In this document: piece after piece, positions 40,516 to 49,152 of the stretch | Layout of the letters: every line of letters begins with the position of its first letter | Numbering within the stretch: the stretch's first letter is position 1 | Notes under the pieces: model-generated | What the model was told of the DNA's origin: nothing | Seen by the model: the letters and a program-made list of their open reading frames with translations, nothing else | The model's database searches: none | Translations under genes and position numbers: made by a program | From: Rugamonas sp045984285 | GTDB taxonomy: Bacteria > Pseudomonadota > Gammaproteobacteria > Burkholderiales > Burkholderiaceae_D | Assembly: GCF_045984285.3 (NCBI RefSeq) | Contig: NZ_JBJQIK030000001.1 | Location: forward strand, 682,001 to 746,000 | Length of the DNA stretch: 64,000 nucleotides | Direction of reading: 5' to 3'

Positions 40516-42438
40516 ATGGCCTTGCACCCAGTCCTAGAAAAAGTCACCGAGCGGATCATCAAGCGCAGCCGCCCTTCGCGCGGCGCCTACCTGGCGCATC
40601 TGCAGGCAGCCCGGATGAAGGGGCCGCAACGCGGTTCGCTGTCCTGCACCAACCTCGCGCACGGTTTTGCTGCCTTCCCGCCGAACGACAAGCTGGTGCT
40701 GAAGGAAGTGCGCAAGCCTTCCGTGGCCATCGTCTCCTCCTATAACGACATGCTGTCGGCGCACCAGCCCTTCGAGGGCTTCCCGAAAATTATCAAGGAA
40801 GCCGTGCGCGAAGTGGGCGCGGTGGCGCAGTTCGCCGGCGGCGTGCCCGCCATGTGCGACGGCGTGACCCAGGGCCAGCCAGGCATGGAGCTGTCGCTGT
40901 TCTCGCGCGACGCCATCGCCATGGGCACTGCGGTAGCGCTATCCCATAATATGTTCGACTCCGTGCTTTACCTCGGCGTATGCGACAAGATCGTTCCGGG
41001 CCTGCTGATCGGCGCGCTGCACTTCGGCCACCTGCCTGCGGTGTTCGTGCCGGCCGGGCCCATGACTTCCGGCCTGTCGAATAAAGAAAAAGCAGCCATC
41101 CGCCAGCGCTATGCGCAAGGCAAGGCAACGCGCGAAGAGCTGCTGGAAGGCGAAGCCCAGTCCTACCACGGCGCGGGCACCTGCACCTTCTACGGCACCG
41201 CCAACAGCAACCAGATGCTGATGGAGGTGATGGGCCTGCACCTGCCGGGCGCCGCCTTCATCAACCCATATACCCCGCTGCGCGATGCGCTGACTGCCGC
41301 TGCCGCGAAGCGCGCGGCCGTGATCACGGACCAAGGCAGCGAATACATCCCGGTGGGCCATGTGGTCGATGAGAAGTCCATCGTCAACGCCATCGTGGCG
41401 CTGCTGGCGACGGGCGGTTCCACCAACCACACGCTGCACCTGCCCGCGATTGCGAAAGCCGCCGGCATCGTGATCGACTGGGACGATTTCAACGACCTGT
41501 CCGCCGTGGTGCCGCTGCTGGCGCGCATCTACCCGAACGGCGATGCGGACGTGAACCATTTCCACGCCGCGGGCGGTACCGGCTTCGTGATCCGCGAGCT
41601 GCTGAAGGCCGGCCTGCTGCATGACGATGTGACCACCATCCTGGGCAAGGGCCTGTCGAAGCACTGCGCCGAGCCCTTCCTGGCTGAAGACGGCAAGGAC
41701 GTGGTGTTCCGCGATGCGCCTGCGCAGAGCGCGGACGACAAGGTGCTGCGCACCGCAGCCGACCCGTTCTCGAAAGATGGCGGCATGGTGCTGGTGCAGG
41801 GCAACCTGGGCCGCGCCATCATGAAGGTGTCGGCCGTGAAGCCCGAGCACCGCTCGGTGGAAGCGCCTGCGCTGGTGTTCAATTCGCAGGAAGATTTCAT
41901 GGCTGCGTACAAGGCCGGCAAGCTCGATCGCGACTTCGTGGCCGTGCTCCGCTTCCAGGGCCCGCGCGCCAACGGCATGCCGGAGCTGCATGCGCTTACC
42001 CCGGCGCTGGCCAACCTGCAGGATGCGGGCCGCAAGGTGGCGCTGGTGACGGACGGCCGCATGTCCGGCGCTTCCGGCAAGGTGCCCGCCGCCATCCACG
42101 TATCGCCGGAGATCCTGGCCGGCGGCCCGCTGGGACTGGTGCGCGACGGCGACGTGATCCGCCTCGATGCCGCCGCGGGCACGCTGGAAGCGCTGGTGGC
42201 TTCCGATGTCTGGCATGCGCGCTCGCTGGCGCAGGCCGACCTGTCGCCGAACCATGTCGGCATGGGCCGCGAGCTGTTCGCCATGTACCGCAACAGCGTG
42301 TGCGCGGCGGAGAGCGGCGCCACCACCTTCCCTCTGCCGTCGCCGATTCCCACCACCGTGGAACTGCACGGCGGCGATAACGTAGGCAATACCGTTCCCG
42401 GTTCCGATGAAGATTTCCTGATCAATAAGAAGGCATGA
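40516..42438 (+). CDS. edd: Phosphogluconate dehydratase
   Basis: The first enzyme of the Entner-Doudoroff pathway, dehydrating 6-phosphogluconate to 2-keto-3-deoxy-6-phosphogluconate; 640 residues. Iron-sulphur ligand regions are AMCDGVTQGQPGMELSL, GVCDKIVPGLLIGAL and GAGTCTFYGTANSNQ. VTDGRMSGASGKVPAAIH is the IlvD/Edd C-terminal signature. The ATG at 40516 follows CAGGAACC; an upstream in-frame codon at 40498 adds only six residues and lacks a ribosome site. It overlaps or abuts eda. Confidence 0.98.
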   Translation: MALHPVLEKVTERIIKRSRPSRGAYLAHLQAARMKGPQRGSLSCTNLAHGFAAFPPNDKLVLKEVRKPSVAIVSSYNDMLSAHQPFEGFPKIIKEAVREVGAVAQFAGGVPAMCDGVTQGQPGMELSLFSRDAIAMGTAVALSHNMFDSVLYLGVCDKIVPGLLIGALHFGHLPAVFVPAGPMTSGLSNKEKAAIRQRYAQGKATREELLEGEAQSYHGAGTCTFYGTANSNQMLMEVMGLHLPGAAFINPYTPLRDALTAAAAKRAAVITDQGSEYIPVGHVVDEKSIVNAIVALLATGGSTNHTLHLPAIAKAAGIVIDWDDFNDLSAVVPLLARIYPNGDADVNHFHAAGGTGFVIRELLKAGLLHDDVTTILGKGLSKHCAEPFLAEDGKDVVFRDAPAQSADDKVLRTAADPFSKDGGMVLVQGNLGRAIMKVSAVKPEHRSVEAPALVFNSQEDFMAAYKAGKLDRDFVAVLRFQGPRANGMPELHALTPALANLQDAGRKVALVTDGRMSGASGKVPAAIHVSPEILAGGPLGLVRDGDVIRLDAAAGTLEALVASDVWHARSLAQADLSPNHVGMGRELFAMYRNSVCAAESGATTFPLPSPIPTTVELHGGDNVGNTVPGSDEDFLINKKA

Positions 42439-42440
42439 CC

Positions 42441-43061
42441 ATGACCCTACTCGACATTATGCGTACCTCGGCCGTGATCCCCGTGATTGCGATCGATGAT
42501 CCCGACCATGCAGTACCGCTGGCCAAGGCGCTGGTCGCAGGCGGCATCCGCGTGCTGGAAGTTACGCTGCGTACGCAGCACGGCCTGGGCGCCATCCGCG
42601 CCATGAGCGAAGTGGAAGGCGCCATCGTGGGCGTGGGCACCTTGACGCAGCCGGAAGAATTCGCGGCGGCGCGCGATGCGGGCGCGGTGTTCGGCGTGTC
42701 GCCGGGCCTGACGCCGGCACTGATCGCGGCGCAGAAGTCCAGCGGCCTGCCGCTGCTGCCCGGCGTGATGACGCCGTCGGAAGTGATGGCTGCGCGCGAG
42801 CAGGGCTACAAGCAGCTGAAGCTGTTCCCGGCCGTGCCGGCGGGCGGCGTGGGCATGTTGAATGCGATTGCCGGTCCGCTGTCCGACATCACTTTCTGCC
42901 CGACTGGCGGTATCTCGCAGGAGACGGCGCCGGCCTTCCTGGCGCTGAAAAACGTGGCCTGCGTGGGCGGTTCCTGGCTGACGCCGAAAGACGCGATGAA
43001 GGCCGGCGACTGGGACCACATCACCGCGCTGGCCAAGGCTGCCAGCGGCTTGCGTAAATAA
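42441..43061 (+). CDS. eda: 2-keto-3-deoxy-6-phosphogluconate aldolase
   Basis: Cleaves KDPG to pyruvate and glyceraldehyde 3-phosphate; 206 residues. The general-base Glu lies in VLEVTLRTQHGLGAI, and the Schiff-base Lys in YKQLKLFPAVPAGG. Two ATG codons are possible, at 42435 (overlapping the edd stop) and 42441. AAGAAGG lies seven bases before the second, so I prefer that one. It ends the edd-eda operon before a strong terminator. Confidence 0.96.
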   Translation: MTLLDIMRTSAVIPVIAIDDPDHAVPLAKALVAGGIRVLEVTLRTQHGLGAIRAMSEVEGAIVGVGTLTQPEEFAAARDAGAVFGVSPGLTPALIAAQKSSGLPLLPGVMTPSEVMAAREQGYKQLKLFPAVPAGGVGMLNAIAGPLSDITFCPTGGISQETAPAFLALKNVACVGGSWLTPKDAMKAGDWDHITALAKAASGLRK

Positions 43062-43085
43062 TCGCTTTCAATTGTATTAATAAAA

Positions 43086-43112
43086 GGCGGCGCATTATGC
43101 GCCGCTTTTTTA
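43086..43112 (+). terminator. Rho-independent terminator after eda
   Basis: GCGGCGCA-TTA-TGCGCCGC followed by seven T residues, an 8-bp stem 25 nt after the eda stop codon. Confidence 0.93.
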
Positions 43113-43171
43113 TTTACCCGTTATGTTATTTGTTAATTCAGATTCTCTCCAATTCCCACGGTAATTTTTGC

Positions 43172-43198
43172 TCAACATTTGTCCAACACAAACGATAA
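43172..43198 (+). promoter_or_regulatory. Sigma-28 (FliA) promoter of the chemotaxis cluster
   Basis: TCAA (43172-43175), 15 bases, then AACGATAA (43191-43198). The last six bases match GCCGATAA, and the first box is identical to that of the fliD promoter. It links chemotaxis expression to late flagellar genes. Confidence 0.72.
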
Positions 43199-43420
43199 AG
43201 TGACTTCGCTCATGCAAGGTGGTAGCGAATAGACAAGTGCTTGGAAAAGGGGTATTTTTTTCTCTTTAGAAAGCTGTCGGGTTTACGCGACCAATTACAT
43301 AAAATTGTTACTTGGGCTTGCGCTGAGGAAATAACAGTAGCATTATCTCGGCAAGAGAGCCGCAATAAAACAGCGGCCGCAGATTTAATTCCAACACTAA
43401 TTCAGGGAATACGGCCGCAT
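43199..43420 (+). other. Long AT-richer leader of the chemotaxis operon
   Basis: The gap 43062-43420 holds the eda terminator, the sigma-28 promoter and this leader of roughly 210 nt. The frame of the downstream gene stays open through it back to a TTG at 43241. Its base composition is markedly less GC-rich than the coding region and no ATG is in frame, so I read it as untranslated. I see no further motif. Confidence 0.5.
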
Positions 43421-44590
43421 ATGCGGACCGCTCCTGCTGGAGAGCCTTCGGTGCCTCAAACACGCTTTCGCCTGTTGTCCCTGCATTACCCCCTGATCGT
43501 CGCCGTACTTGCCGCACTCGTGCTGGTGTGGCTGGGCGGCTGGCATTGGCCCGCGCTGCTTGCCGCCGCCGTGCTGATCGTGCTGGGGTTTGCTGCCAGC
43601 CGCCATGCAGTCGCGCTGCAGCCGCGCGCCGATGACTCCCTGCGCAATTACCTGGACAGCCGCCAGCACTTCAGCGAAGAAGTCTCCGGCGTGTGGAACT
43701 CCCACCTCGATGCTTCGCGCACGCAGATGGAAGCCGCAGTTGTAGAGCTGATCGGCCGCTTCTCCGGCATCGTGCACCGGCTGGAACAGGCGCTGGCGGC
43801 ATCGTCCACCACGCAATCGGGCGGCGATGTGGTCGAGGTTTACAGCCGCAGCGAAAAGGAACTGCGCTCGCTGCTGGCCATGCTGGAAGAGGCGGCATCG
43901 AGCAAATCCATGATGCTGCAGAAGATTGAAGGCCTGCAGGCCATCACGGCGCAACTGCAGACCATGGCAGCCGATGTGGCCAGCATCGCCTGGCAGACCA
44001 ACCTGCTGGCGCTGAATGCCGCCATCGAAGCGGCCCGTGCGGGCGAGGCGGGGCGCGGCTTTGCCGTGGTGGCCAACGAAGTGCGCATGCTGTCCAACCG
44101 CTCGGCGGAAGCGGGCAAGCATATCTCGCAGCAGGTGAGCCAGATCAGCTCCGCCATCAATGCCACCTGCAGCGCAGCCACCGCCACCAAGCAGCAGGAA
44201 GCGCGCTCGGTGCAGGCTTCGGAAGAAATGATCAACAGCGTGCTGGCCGATTTCCGCGGCGTGACGGATGGCCTGGTGGCCTCGTCCGAACTGCTCAAGC
44301 ATGAAAGCGCCGGCATCCAGACCGAGGTGTCGGAAGCGCTGGTGCAGCTGCAGTTCCAGGACCGTGTGAGCCAGATCCTGAGCCACGTGCAGCAGAACAT
44401 CGCACGCTGGCCGTCCATCCTGGACGAGAACCGGCAGCAGTTCGATGCAGAGCACGGGGTGCCGCCGCTGGATACGCGCGCCCTGCTGGCCGAACTGGAA
44501 AGCACTTACGCCATGGCGGAAGAACGAACACTGCACAAGAAGGGCGCACTCCCTGCGCCCCAGCAGGAAGAAGAAATCACCTTTTTCTAG
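43421..44590 (+). CDS. Short membrane-hairpin methyl-accepting chemotaxis-like protein
   Basis: A 389-residue protein. Two closely spaced membrane helices lie at about 18-58 (PLIVAVLAALVLVWLGGW and LLAAAVLIVLGFAA), joined by a minimal turn, so there is essentially no periplasmic sensor. A cytoplasmic helical region follows, then the receptor signalling tip WQTNLLALNAAIEAARAGEA with GRGFAVVANEVRMLSNRS. It ends in EEEITFF, resembling a CheR/CheB tether. It probably senses a cytoplasmic or membrane state. The start at 43421 is the first in-frame ATG; its ribosome site is poor. It heads the operon, 12 nt before cheY. Confidence 0.82.
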   Translation: MRTAPAGEPSVPQTRFRLLSLHYPLIVAVLAALVLVWLGGWHWPALLAAAVLIVLGFAASRHAVALQPRADDSLRNYLDSRQHFSEEVSGVWNSHLDASRTQMEAAVVELIGRFSGIVHRLEQALAASSTTQSGGDVVEVYSRSEKELRSLLAMLEEAASSKSMMLQKIEGLQAITAQLQTMAADVASIAWQTNLLALNAAIEAARAGEAGRGFAVVANEVRMLSNRSAEAGKHISQQVSQISSAINATCSAATATKQQEARSVQASEEMINSVLADFRGVTDGLVASSELLKHESAGIQTEVSEALVQLQFQDRVSQILSHVQQNIARWPSILDENRQQFDAEHGVPPLDTRALLAELESTYAMAEERTLHKKGALPAPQQEEEITFF

Positions 44591-44602
44591 GGAGTAGCTG
44601 AC

Positions 44603-44971
44603 ATGGCAAAAACAATCATGATCGTCGATGACTCGCTGTCCATCCGGCAGGTCGTTGGCATCGCGCTCAAGCAGGCAGGGTACGACGTCATTGAAGGCAC
44701 CGACGGTTCCGATGCGCTGGCCAAGCTCAATGGCCAGAAGATCAACCTCGTGATCAGCGACGTGAACATGCCGAACATGGACGGCATCTCCTTCGTGCGG
44801 GAGCTCAAGCAGCGCCCCGCCTACAAATTCACGCCCGTCATCATGCTCACCACCGAATCGCAGGAAGAGAAGAAACTGCAGGGGCAGGCTGCCGGCGCCA
44901 AGGCCTGGATGGTGAAACCGTTCAAGCCGGAGCAGTTGCTGAACGCAGTGCAGAAACTGGTCATGCCTTAA
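44603..44971 (+). CDS. cheY: CheY-like response regulator
   Basis: A 122-residue single receiver domain. The acidic pocket is Asp9-Asp10, the phosphoacceptor is Asp53 (VISDVNMPNMDG), Thr is in IMLTTES, and the conserved Lys105 is in MVKPFKP. There is no output domain, so it should act on the flagellar switch or on CheA partners. The operon position directly before the STAS gene and cheA fits. Other CheY copies may exist outside the window, so this need not be the motor-binding one. Confidence 0.9.
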   Translation: MAKTIMIVDDSLSIRQVVGIALKQAGYDVIEGTDGSDALAKLNGQKINLVISDVNMPNMDGISFVRELKQRPAYKFTPVIMLTTESQEEKKLQGQAAGAKAWMVKPFKPEQLLNAVQKLVMP

Positions 44972-45006
44972 CGACCCGCGACAGGTTTTTTTCACGGAGA
45001 AGCACC

Positions 45007-45318
45007 ATGAGTATTGGCGCAGAGAGCCAAGGGACTGCTGCCGCCTTCGCAATCGAAGGCGAGCTGACCATCTACCGCGCGGCGGAGCTCAAGCCCGCGC
45101 TGCTGGAAGCGGCGGCGGCCGGGGCGCCGGCCATTGACCTGTCGCAGGTGACGGAGTTCGACAGCGCCGGCCTGCAGCTGCTGCTGGTGGCGGCGCGCGA
45201 GGCGCAAGGCCAGGATAAACAGCTGCAGCTGCTGGCGCCGAGCGCGCCGGTGCGCGAGGTGCTGGCCATGCTGGACATGGCCCACCGCTTCGCGATCGTG
45301 GAAGGAGCCGCCGCATGA
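45007..45318 (+). CDS. STAS-domain protein
   Basis: A 103-residue single STAS domain of the anti-sigma-antagonist/MlaB type, with the core FAIEGELTIYRAAELKPALL and the loop DLSQVTEFDSAGLQLLLVAA. The Ser in FDSAGLQ is at the position phosphorylated in SpoIIAA-like proteins. Such genes occur beside cheA in some chemotaxis clusters, where their role is not established. It overlaps the cheA start by 4 nt, so the two are translationally coupled. A GGAG site precedes its ATG. Confidence 0.9.
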   Translation: MSIGAESQGTAAAFAIEGELTIYRAAELKPALLEAAAAGAPAIDLSQVTEFDSAGLQLLLVAAREAQGQDKQLQLLAPSAPVREVLAMLDMAHRFAIVEGAAA

Positions 45319-47456
45319 GCATCAATATCGACGTGGTGATGCACACCTTTATCGCCGAGAGCCGGGAGCTGCTGGGCGAAATGGAGAATGCGCTGCTGGC
45401 CGTGGCCCAGCCGGACGGCGGGGCGGAGGCGGTGAACGCCATCTTCCGCGCCGCGCATACCATCAAGGGCTCGGCCGGCATGTTCGGCCTCGACCCGGTG
45501 GTGGAATTCACCCACGTTGCCGAGAGTGTGCTGGACCGCGTGCGCGACGGCCGCGTGCCGGTGGACGACGGCCTGGTAGCCTTGCTGCTGGCCTGCTGCG
45601 ACCATATCGGCGCCCTGGTCAACGCGGTGGAAAGCGGCGAACTGGATGGCAACCAGGCGCTGGCCGAAGCAGGCGCGCCGCTGACGGCGCAGCTGCAGGC
45701 CTACCTGGGCGCGCCGGCCAGTGCCGCGCCGCGCCTGGAAGCGGCGGCGGCAAACGAAACGGCGGGCGACGCGGAACACTGGCATATCTCGCTGCGCTTC
45801 GGCGCGGACGTGCTGCGCAACGGCATGGACCCCTTGTCCTTCCTGCGCTACCTGGGCCAGCTGGGCGAAATCACCGGCATCGCGGTGCTGGATGAAGGCT
45901 TGCCGGCGGCTGCGGAATTCGATCCGGAGAGCTGCTATCTCGGCTTCGAGATCGCCTTCCGCGGCAACACCGACAAGGCCGCCATCGAAGGCGTGTTCGA
46001 GTTCGTGCGCGACGACTGCCAGCTGCGCATCCTGCCGCCGCACAGCCGCGTTTCCGAGTATGTGAAGCTGATCGAGCAGCTGCCGGAAGAGCGCAGCCGC
46101 CTCGGTGAGATGCTGATCAAGTGCGGCAGCGTCACCGCCAATGAACTGGCGCAGGCGCTGGCGCAGCAAAGCGCCGCCGGCCCGCAGGCGGCGCCCATCG
46201 GCGCCATCCTGGTGGAGCAGGGCGCGGTACGGCCGCCGGTGGTGGATGCCGCGCTGGCCAAGCAGAAGCAGGCTTCCGAACCGCGCGCCGCCACGCAGGA
46301 AAACCGGTCGGTGCGGGTGGATGCGGACAAGCTGGACCGCCTGATCAACCTGGTGGGCGAACTGATTATCGCGGGCGCCAGCGCCAATGTGATTGCACGC
46401 CGCACGCAGATCGCCGAGCTGCTGGAATGCACCTCCACCCTGAGCAGCCTGGTGGAAGAAGTGCGCGACAGCGCGCTCCAGCTGCGCATGGTGAAGATCG
46501 GCGCTACCTTCAACCGCTTCCAGCGCGTGGTGCATGACGTATCGCGCGAGATCGGCAAGGATATCGGCCTGTCCGTCAGCGGGGAAGACACTGAACTGGA
46601 CAAAACGGTAGTGGAGAAGATCGGCGATCCGCTGACCCACCTGGTGCGCAACGCCATGGACCACGGCATCGAAAGCGCCGAACTGCGCGCCGCGCGCGGC
46701 AAGCCGGCCAAGGGCAAGGTGGCGCTGAATGCCTACCACGACTCCGGCAGCATCGTGATCGAAGTGAGCGACGACGGCGGCGGCTTGAAAAAGGACCGCA
46801 TCCTGGCCAAGGCCATCGAGCGCGGCCTGGTGGAGCCTGGCCGCGTGCTGAGCGACAAGGAGATCTACGGCCTGATCTTCGAGCCCGGTTTCTCGACGGC
46901 GGAGCAAGTGACCAACCTGTCCGGCCGCGGCGTGGGCATGGATGTGGTGAAGCGCAATATCCAGGCCCTGCGCGGCAGCGTGGAAATCGCCAGCGAGGAG
47001 GGCGTGGGCACCACGGTGACGGTGCGCCTGCCGCTGACGCTGGCCATCATCAACGGCTTCCAGGTCGGCCTCGGCAAGTCGGTATTCGTGATCCCGATGG
47101 ACATGGTGGAGGAGTGCGTGGAATTCCGCGAGGAAGAAGGGCGCGACTACATCGACCTGCGCGGCCAGGCGCTGCCTTTTGTGCGCCTGCGCGAACGCTT
47201 CGCCATCGACGGACCGCCGGCGCGGCGCCAGAGCATTGTGGTGGTGCGCTACGGCAGCAAGCGCGCCGGACTGGTGGTGGACAGCCTGCTGGGCGAGTTC
47301 CAGACCGTGATCAAGCCGCTGGGCAAAGTGTTCAGCGGCCTGCGTTTCCTCAGTGGCTCCAGCATTCTCGGGAACGGCGAAGTGGCGCTGATCCTGGACA
47401 TGGTGGCGCTGCTGAATGGCATCGAACATGACAGCAACGAAGCCCTCGCGGCCTGA
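45315..47456 (+). CDS. cheA: Chemotaxis histidine kinase CheA with an inserted duplicated segment
   Basis: A 713-residue kinase. The Hpt domain contains the phospho-accepting His48 (RAAHTIKGSAGMFG). A region of about 140-245 (HISLRFGADVLRNGMDPLSF) resembles the P2-like partner-binding fold. Residues about 262-319 hold two copies of an LGxxLxxxGxV-xx-LxxALxxQ unit, which is not part of a standard CheA. Dimerisation (about 330-390), the ATPase (VRNAMDHGIESAELRAARG, GRGVGMDVVKRNIQALRG) and a C-terminal CheW-like domain follow. It takes receptor input through CheW and passes phosphate to CheY and CheB. Confidence 0.95.
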   Translation: MSINIDVVMHTFIAESRELLGEMENALLAVAQPDGGAEAVNAIFRAAHTIKGSAGMFGLDPVVEFTHVAESVLDRVRDGRVPVDDGLVALLLACCDHIGALVNAVESGELDGNQALAEAGAPLTAQLQAYLGAPASAAPRLEAAAANETAGDAEHWHISLRFGADVLRNGMDPLSFLRYLGQLGEITGIAVLDEGLPAAAEFDPESCYLGFEIAFRGNTDKAAIEGVFEFVRDDCQLRILPPHSRVSEYVKLIEQLPEERSRLGEMLIKCGSVTANELAQALAQQSAAGPQAAPIGAILVEQGAVRPPVVDAALAKQKQASEPRAATQENRSVRVDADKLDRLINLVGELIIAGASANVIARRTQIAELLECTSTLSSLVEEVRDSALQLRMVKIGATFNRFQRVVHDVSREIGKDIGLSVSGEDTELDKTVVEKIGDPLTHLVRNAMDHGIESAELRAARGKPAKGKVALNAYHDSGSIVIEVSDDGGGLKKDRILAKAIERGLVEPGRVLSDKEIYGLIFEPGFSTAEQVTNLSGRGVGMDVVKRNIQALRGSVEIASEEGVGTTVTVRLPLTLAIINGFQVGLGKSVFVIPMDMVEECVEFREEEGRDYIDLRGQALPFVRLRERFAIDGPPARRQSIVVVRYGSKRAGLVVDSLLGEFQTVIKPLGKVFSGLRFLSGSSILGNGEVALILDMVALLNGIEHDSNEALAA
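46098..46271 (+). other. MshEN-like duplicated segment inside CheA
   Basis: Residues about 262-319 read as two consecutive units, RLGEMLIKCGSVTANELAQA and PIGAILVEQGAVRPPVVDAA, each ending near an AL-xx-Q. This is the spacing of the MshEN/type II secretion ATPase N-terminal motif that binds cyclic di-GMP in MshE. The identification is by pattern only. Confidence 0.45.
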
Positions 47457-47487
47457 TTCAACAAACTTACAGATATCGGAGAGCACC

Positions 47488-49125
47488 ATGCTCAAGAACC
47501 TCAAAATCGGCGTACGGCTCGGCCTCGGCTTCGGCGCACTGATCCTCCTGCTGCTGGCGCTGGGCGTCCTGACCCTGCAGCGCATGGAGGCCATCGATGC
47601 CGCCACCATCGAAATGGCGGAGGACAGCTATCCCAAGGTCGCCATGGCCAAGGACATGGAGCGCCTGTCGGCCGAAAATGGGGCGCACATGAGCAGCATC
47701 CTGCTGGCCGCCAGCGACGCCGAGGGCGAGGCGCACCGCAAGGAGATCGAAGCGAACCGCGTGGAGCTGAGCGAGACCATGGCGCGCGTGCAAAAGCTGG
47801 TGGCCAGCGAGCGTGGCCGCGAGCTGTTCAAGGATATGTCCGATGGCCGTGCCGCCGTCGAATCGAAGTTCGAGCACTTCTACCAGCTGGCGCGCACCGA
47901 CCGCAAGCAGGCCGCCGAATACATGCGCACCGACTTCATGCCGGCCAATGCCCGCTTCAACAAGGCGCTGGATGCGCTGGCCACGCACCAGGGCAAGAAG
48001 ATGGTCAGCTCGGCCGAAGATGCCAAGCAGACCTATGCGGCTACCCGCAGCATGGTCATCACCGTTTCGGCGGTGGCGATTGTGCTGGGCATCGCGATTG
48101 CAGCGTTTATCACGTTCAGCATCACCCGGCCGCTGCGCCAGGCGGTGGACGTGGCCAACCGTCTCGGCGAAGGCGACCTCACGGTGCGCATCGACAGCGT
48201 GTCGCGCGATGAGCCGGGCCAGCTGCTGGCGGCCATGCGCACCATGGTGGCCCGCCTGCAGCAGGTGGTAAGCGAAGTCAATGGCGGCGCCCATTCGCTG
48301 GCCAGCGCTTCGGAAGAAGTGAGCGCCACCGCGCAGTCGCTGTCGCAGGCGGCGAGCGAGCAGGCCGCAGGCGTGGAAGAAACCAGCGCCTCGCTGGAGC
48401 AGATGACGGCCTCGATCTCGCAGAACACCGAGAACGCGCGCGTGACCGACGGCATGGCCGCCAAGGCTGCGCAGGAAGCGGCCGAAGGCGGCGAAGCGGT
48501 GAAAGCCACTGTGGTGGCGATGAAGCAGATCGCCAAGCAGATCGGCATCATCGACGATATCGCCTATCAGACCAACCTGCTGGCGCTGAATGCCGCCATC
48601 GAAGCGGCGCGCGCTGGCGAACATGGCAAGGGCTTCGCCGTGGTGGCGGCCGAAGTGCGCAAGCTGGCCGAGCGCAGCCAGGTGGCGGCGCAGGAGATCA
48701 GCGAAGTGGCCACCAGCAGCGTGGAACTGGCGGAACGCGCCGGCACCTTGCTGGACCAGATGGTGCCGAATATCCGCAAGACCTCGGACCTGGTGCAGGA
48801 AATCACGGCTGCATCGGAGGAGCAGTCGGCCGGTGTGGGCCAGATCAATGCGGCGGTGGTGCAGCTGAGCCAGACCACCCAGCAGAACGCATCCAGCTCC
48901 GAAGAGCTGGCGGCAACGGCCGAAGAGATGAGCAGCCAGGCCGAACAGCTGCAGCAGGCCATGGCCTTCTTCCGCCTGGAGCGGCAGCCCGCGGCGCCCC
49001 AGCGTTCCGCACCGGCGCGCGCCCTGCGCAATGCCGGCAAGCCGCGCGGCGAGGGCCTGGCCCTGCAGAACGCGGCGCTGGCCGCCGAAATGGGGCCCGA
49101 CGAAATGCAATTTACGAAGTTCTGA
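47488..49125 (+). CDS. Methyl-accepting chemotaxis protein (four-helix-bundle sensor)
   Basis: A 545-residue receptor. TM1 is at about 8-30 (LGLGFGALILLLLALGVL). A periplasmic helical sensor of roughly 160 residues follows, with TM2 at about 187-212 (VITVSAVAIVLGIAIAAFI). Then come a HAMP domain (TRPLRQAVDVANRLGEGDLT) and the signalling domain, whose tip is YQTNLLALNAAIEAARAGEH. It ends in QFTKF, a weak tether-like pentapeptide. The signalling half is almost identical to that of the next gene. GGAGAGCACC precedes the ATG at 47488. The ligand is unknown. Confidence 0.95.
   Translation: MLKNLKIGVRLGLGFGALILLLLALGVLTLQRMEAIDAATIEMAEDSYPKVAMAKDMERLSAENGAHMSSILLAASDAEGEAHRKEIEANRVELSETMARVQKLVASERGRELFKDMSDGRAAVESKFEHFYQLARTDRKQAAEYMRTDFMPANARFNKALDALATHQGKKMVSSAEDAKQTYAATRSMVITVSAVAIVLGIAIAAFITFSITRPLRQAVDVANRLGEGDLTVRIDSVSRDEPGQLLAAMRTMVARLQQVVSEVNGGAHSLASASEEVSATAQSLSQAASEQAAGVEETSASLEQMTASISQNTENARVTDGMAAKAAQEAAEGGEAVKATVVAMKQIAKQIGIIDDIAYQTNLLALNAAIEAARAGEHGKGFAVVAAEVRKLAERSQVAAQEISEVATSSVELAERAGTLLDQMVPNIRKTSDLVQEITAASEEQSAGVGQINAAVVQLSQTTQQNASSSEELAATAEEMSSQAEQLQQAMAFFRLERQPAAPQRSAPARALRNAGKPRGEGLALQNAALAAEMGPDEMQFTKF
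48287..48975 (+). repeat. Homogenised receptor signalling-domain repeat, copy 1
   Basis: These 689 bases align without gaps to 50237-50925. By eye almost all codons are identical, including third positions; the encoded segments differ at only about four residues. The flanking sensor regions are unrelated. Confidence 0.88.
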
Positions 49126-49152
49126 TCGAAACGCTTTCCTGGAGCAATTCCT

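Noticed and set aside
43241..43420. Sixty extra N-terminal codons for the first MCP-like protein
   Set aside because: The start would be a TTG without a ribosome site, the stretch is AT-richer than the gene, and no receptor domain is encoded; it was treated as leader.
45072..47609. A minus-strand open frame of 845 codons across cheA
   Set aside because: It is antisense to cheA with no recognisable domain and the composition of a frame shadow.
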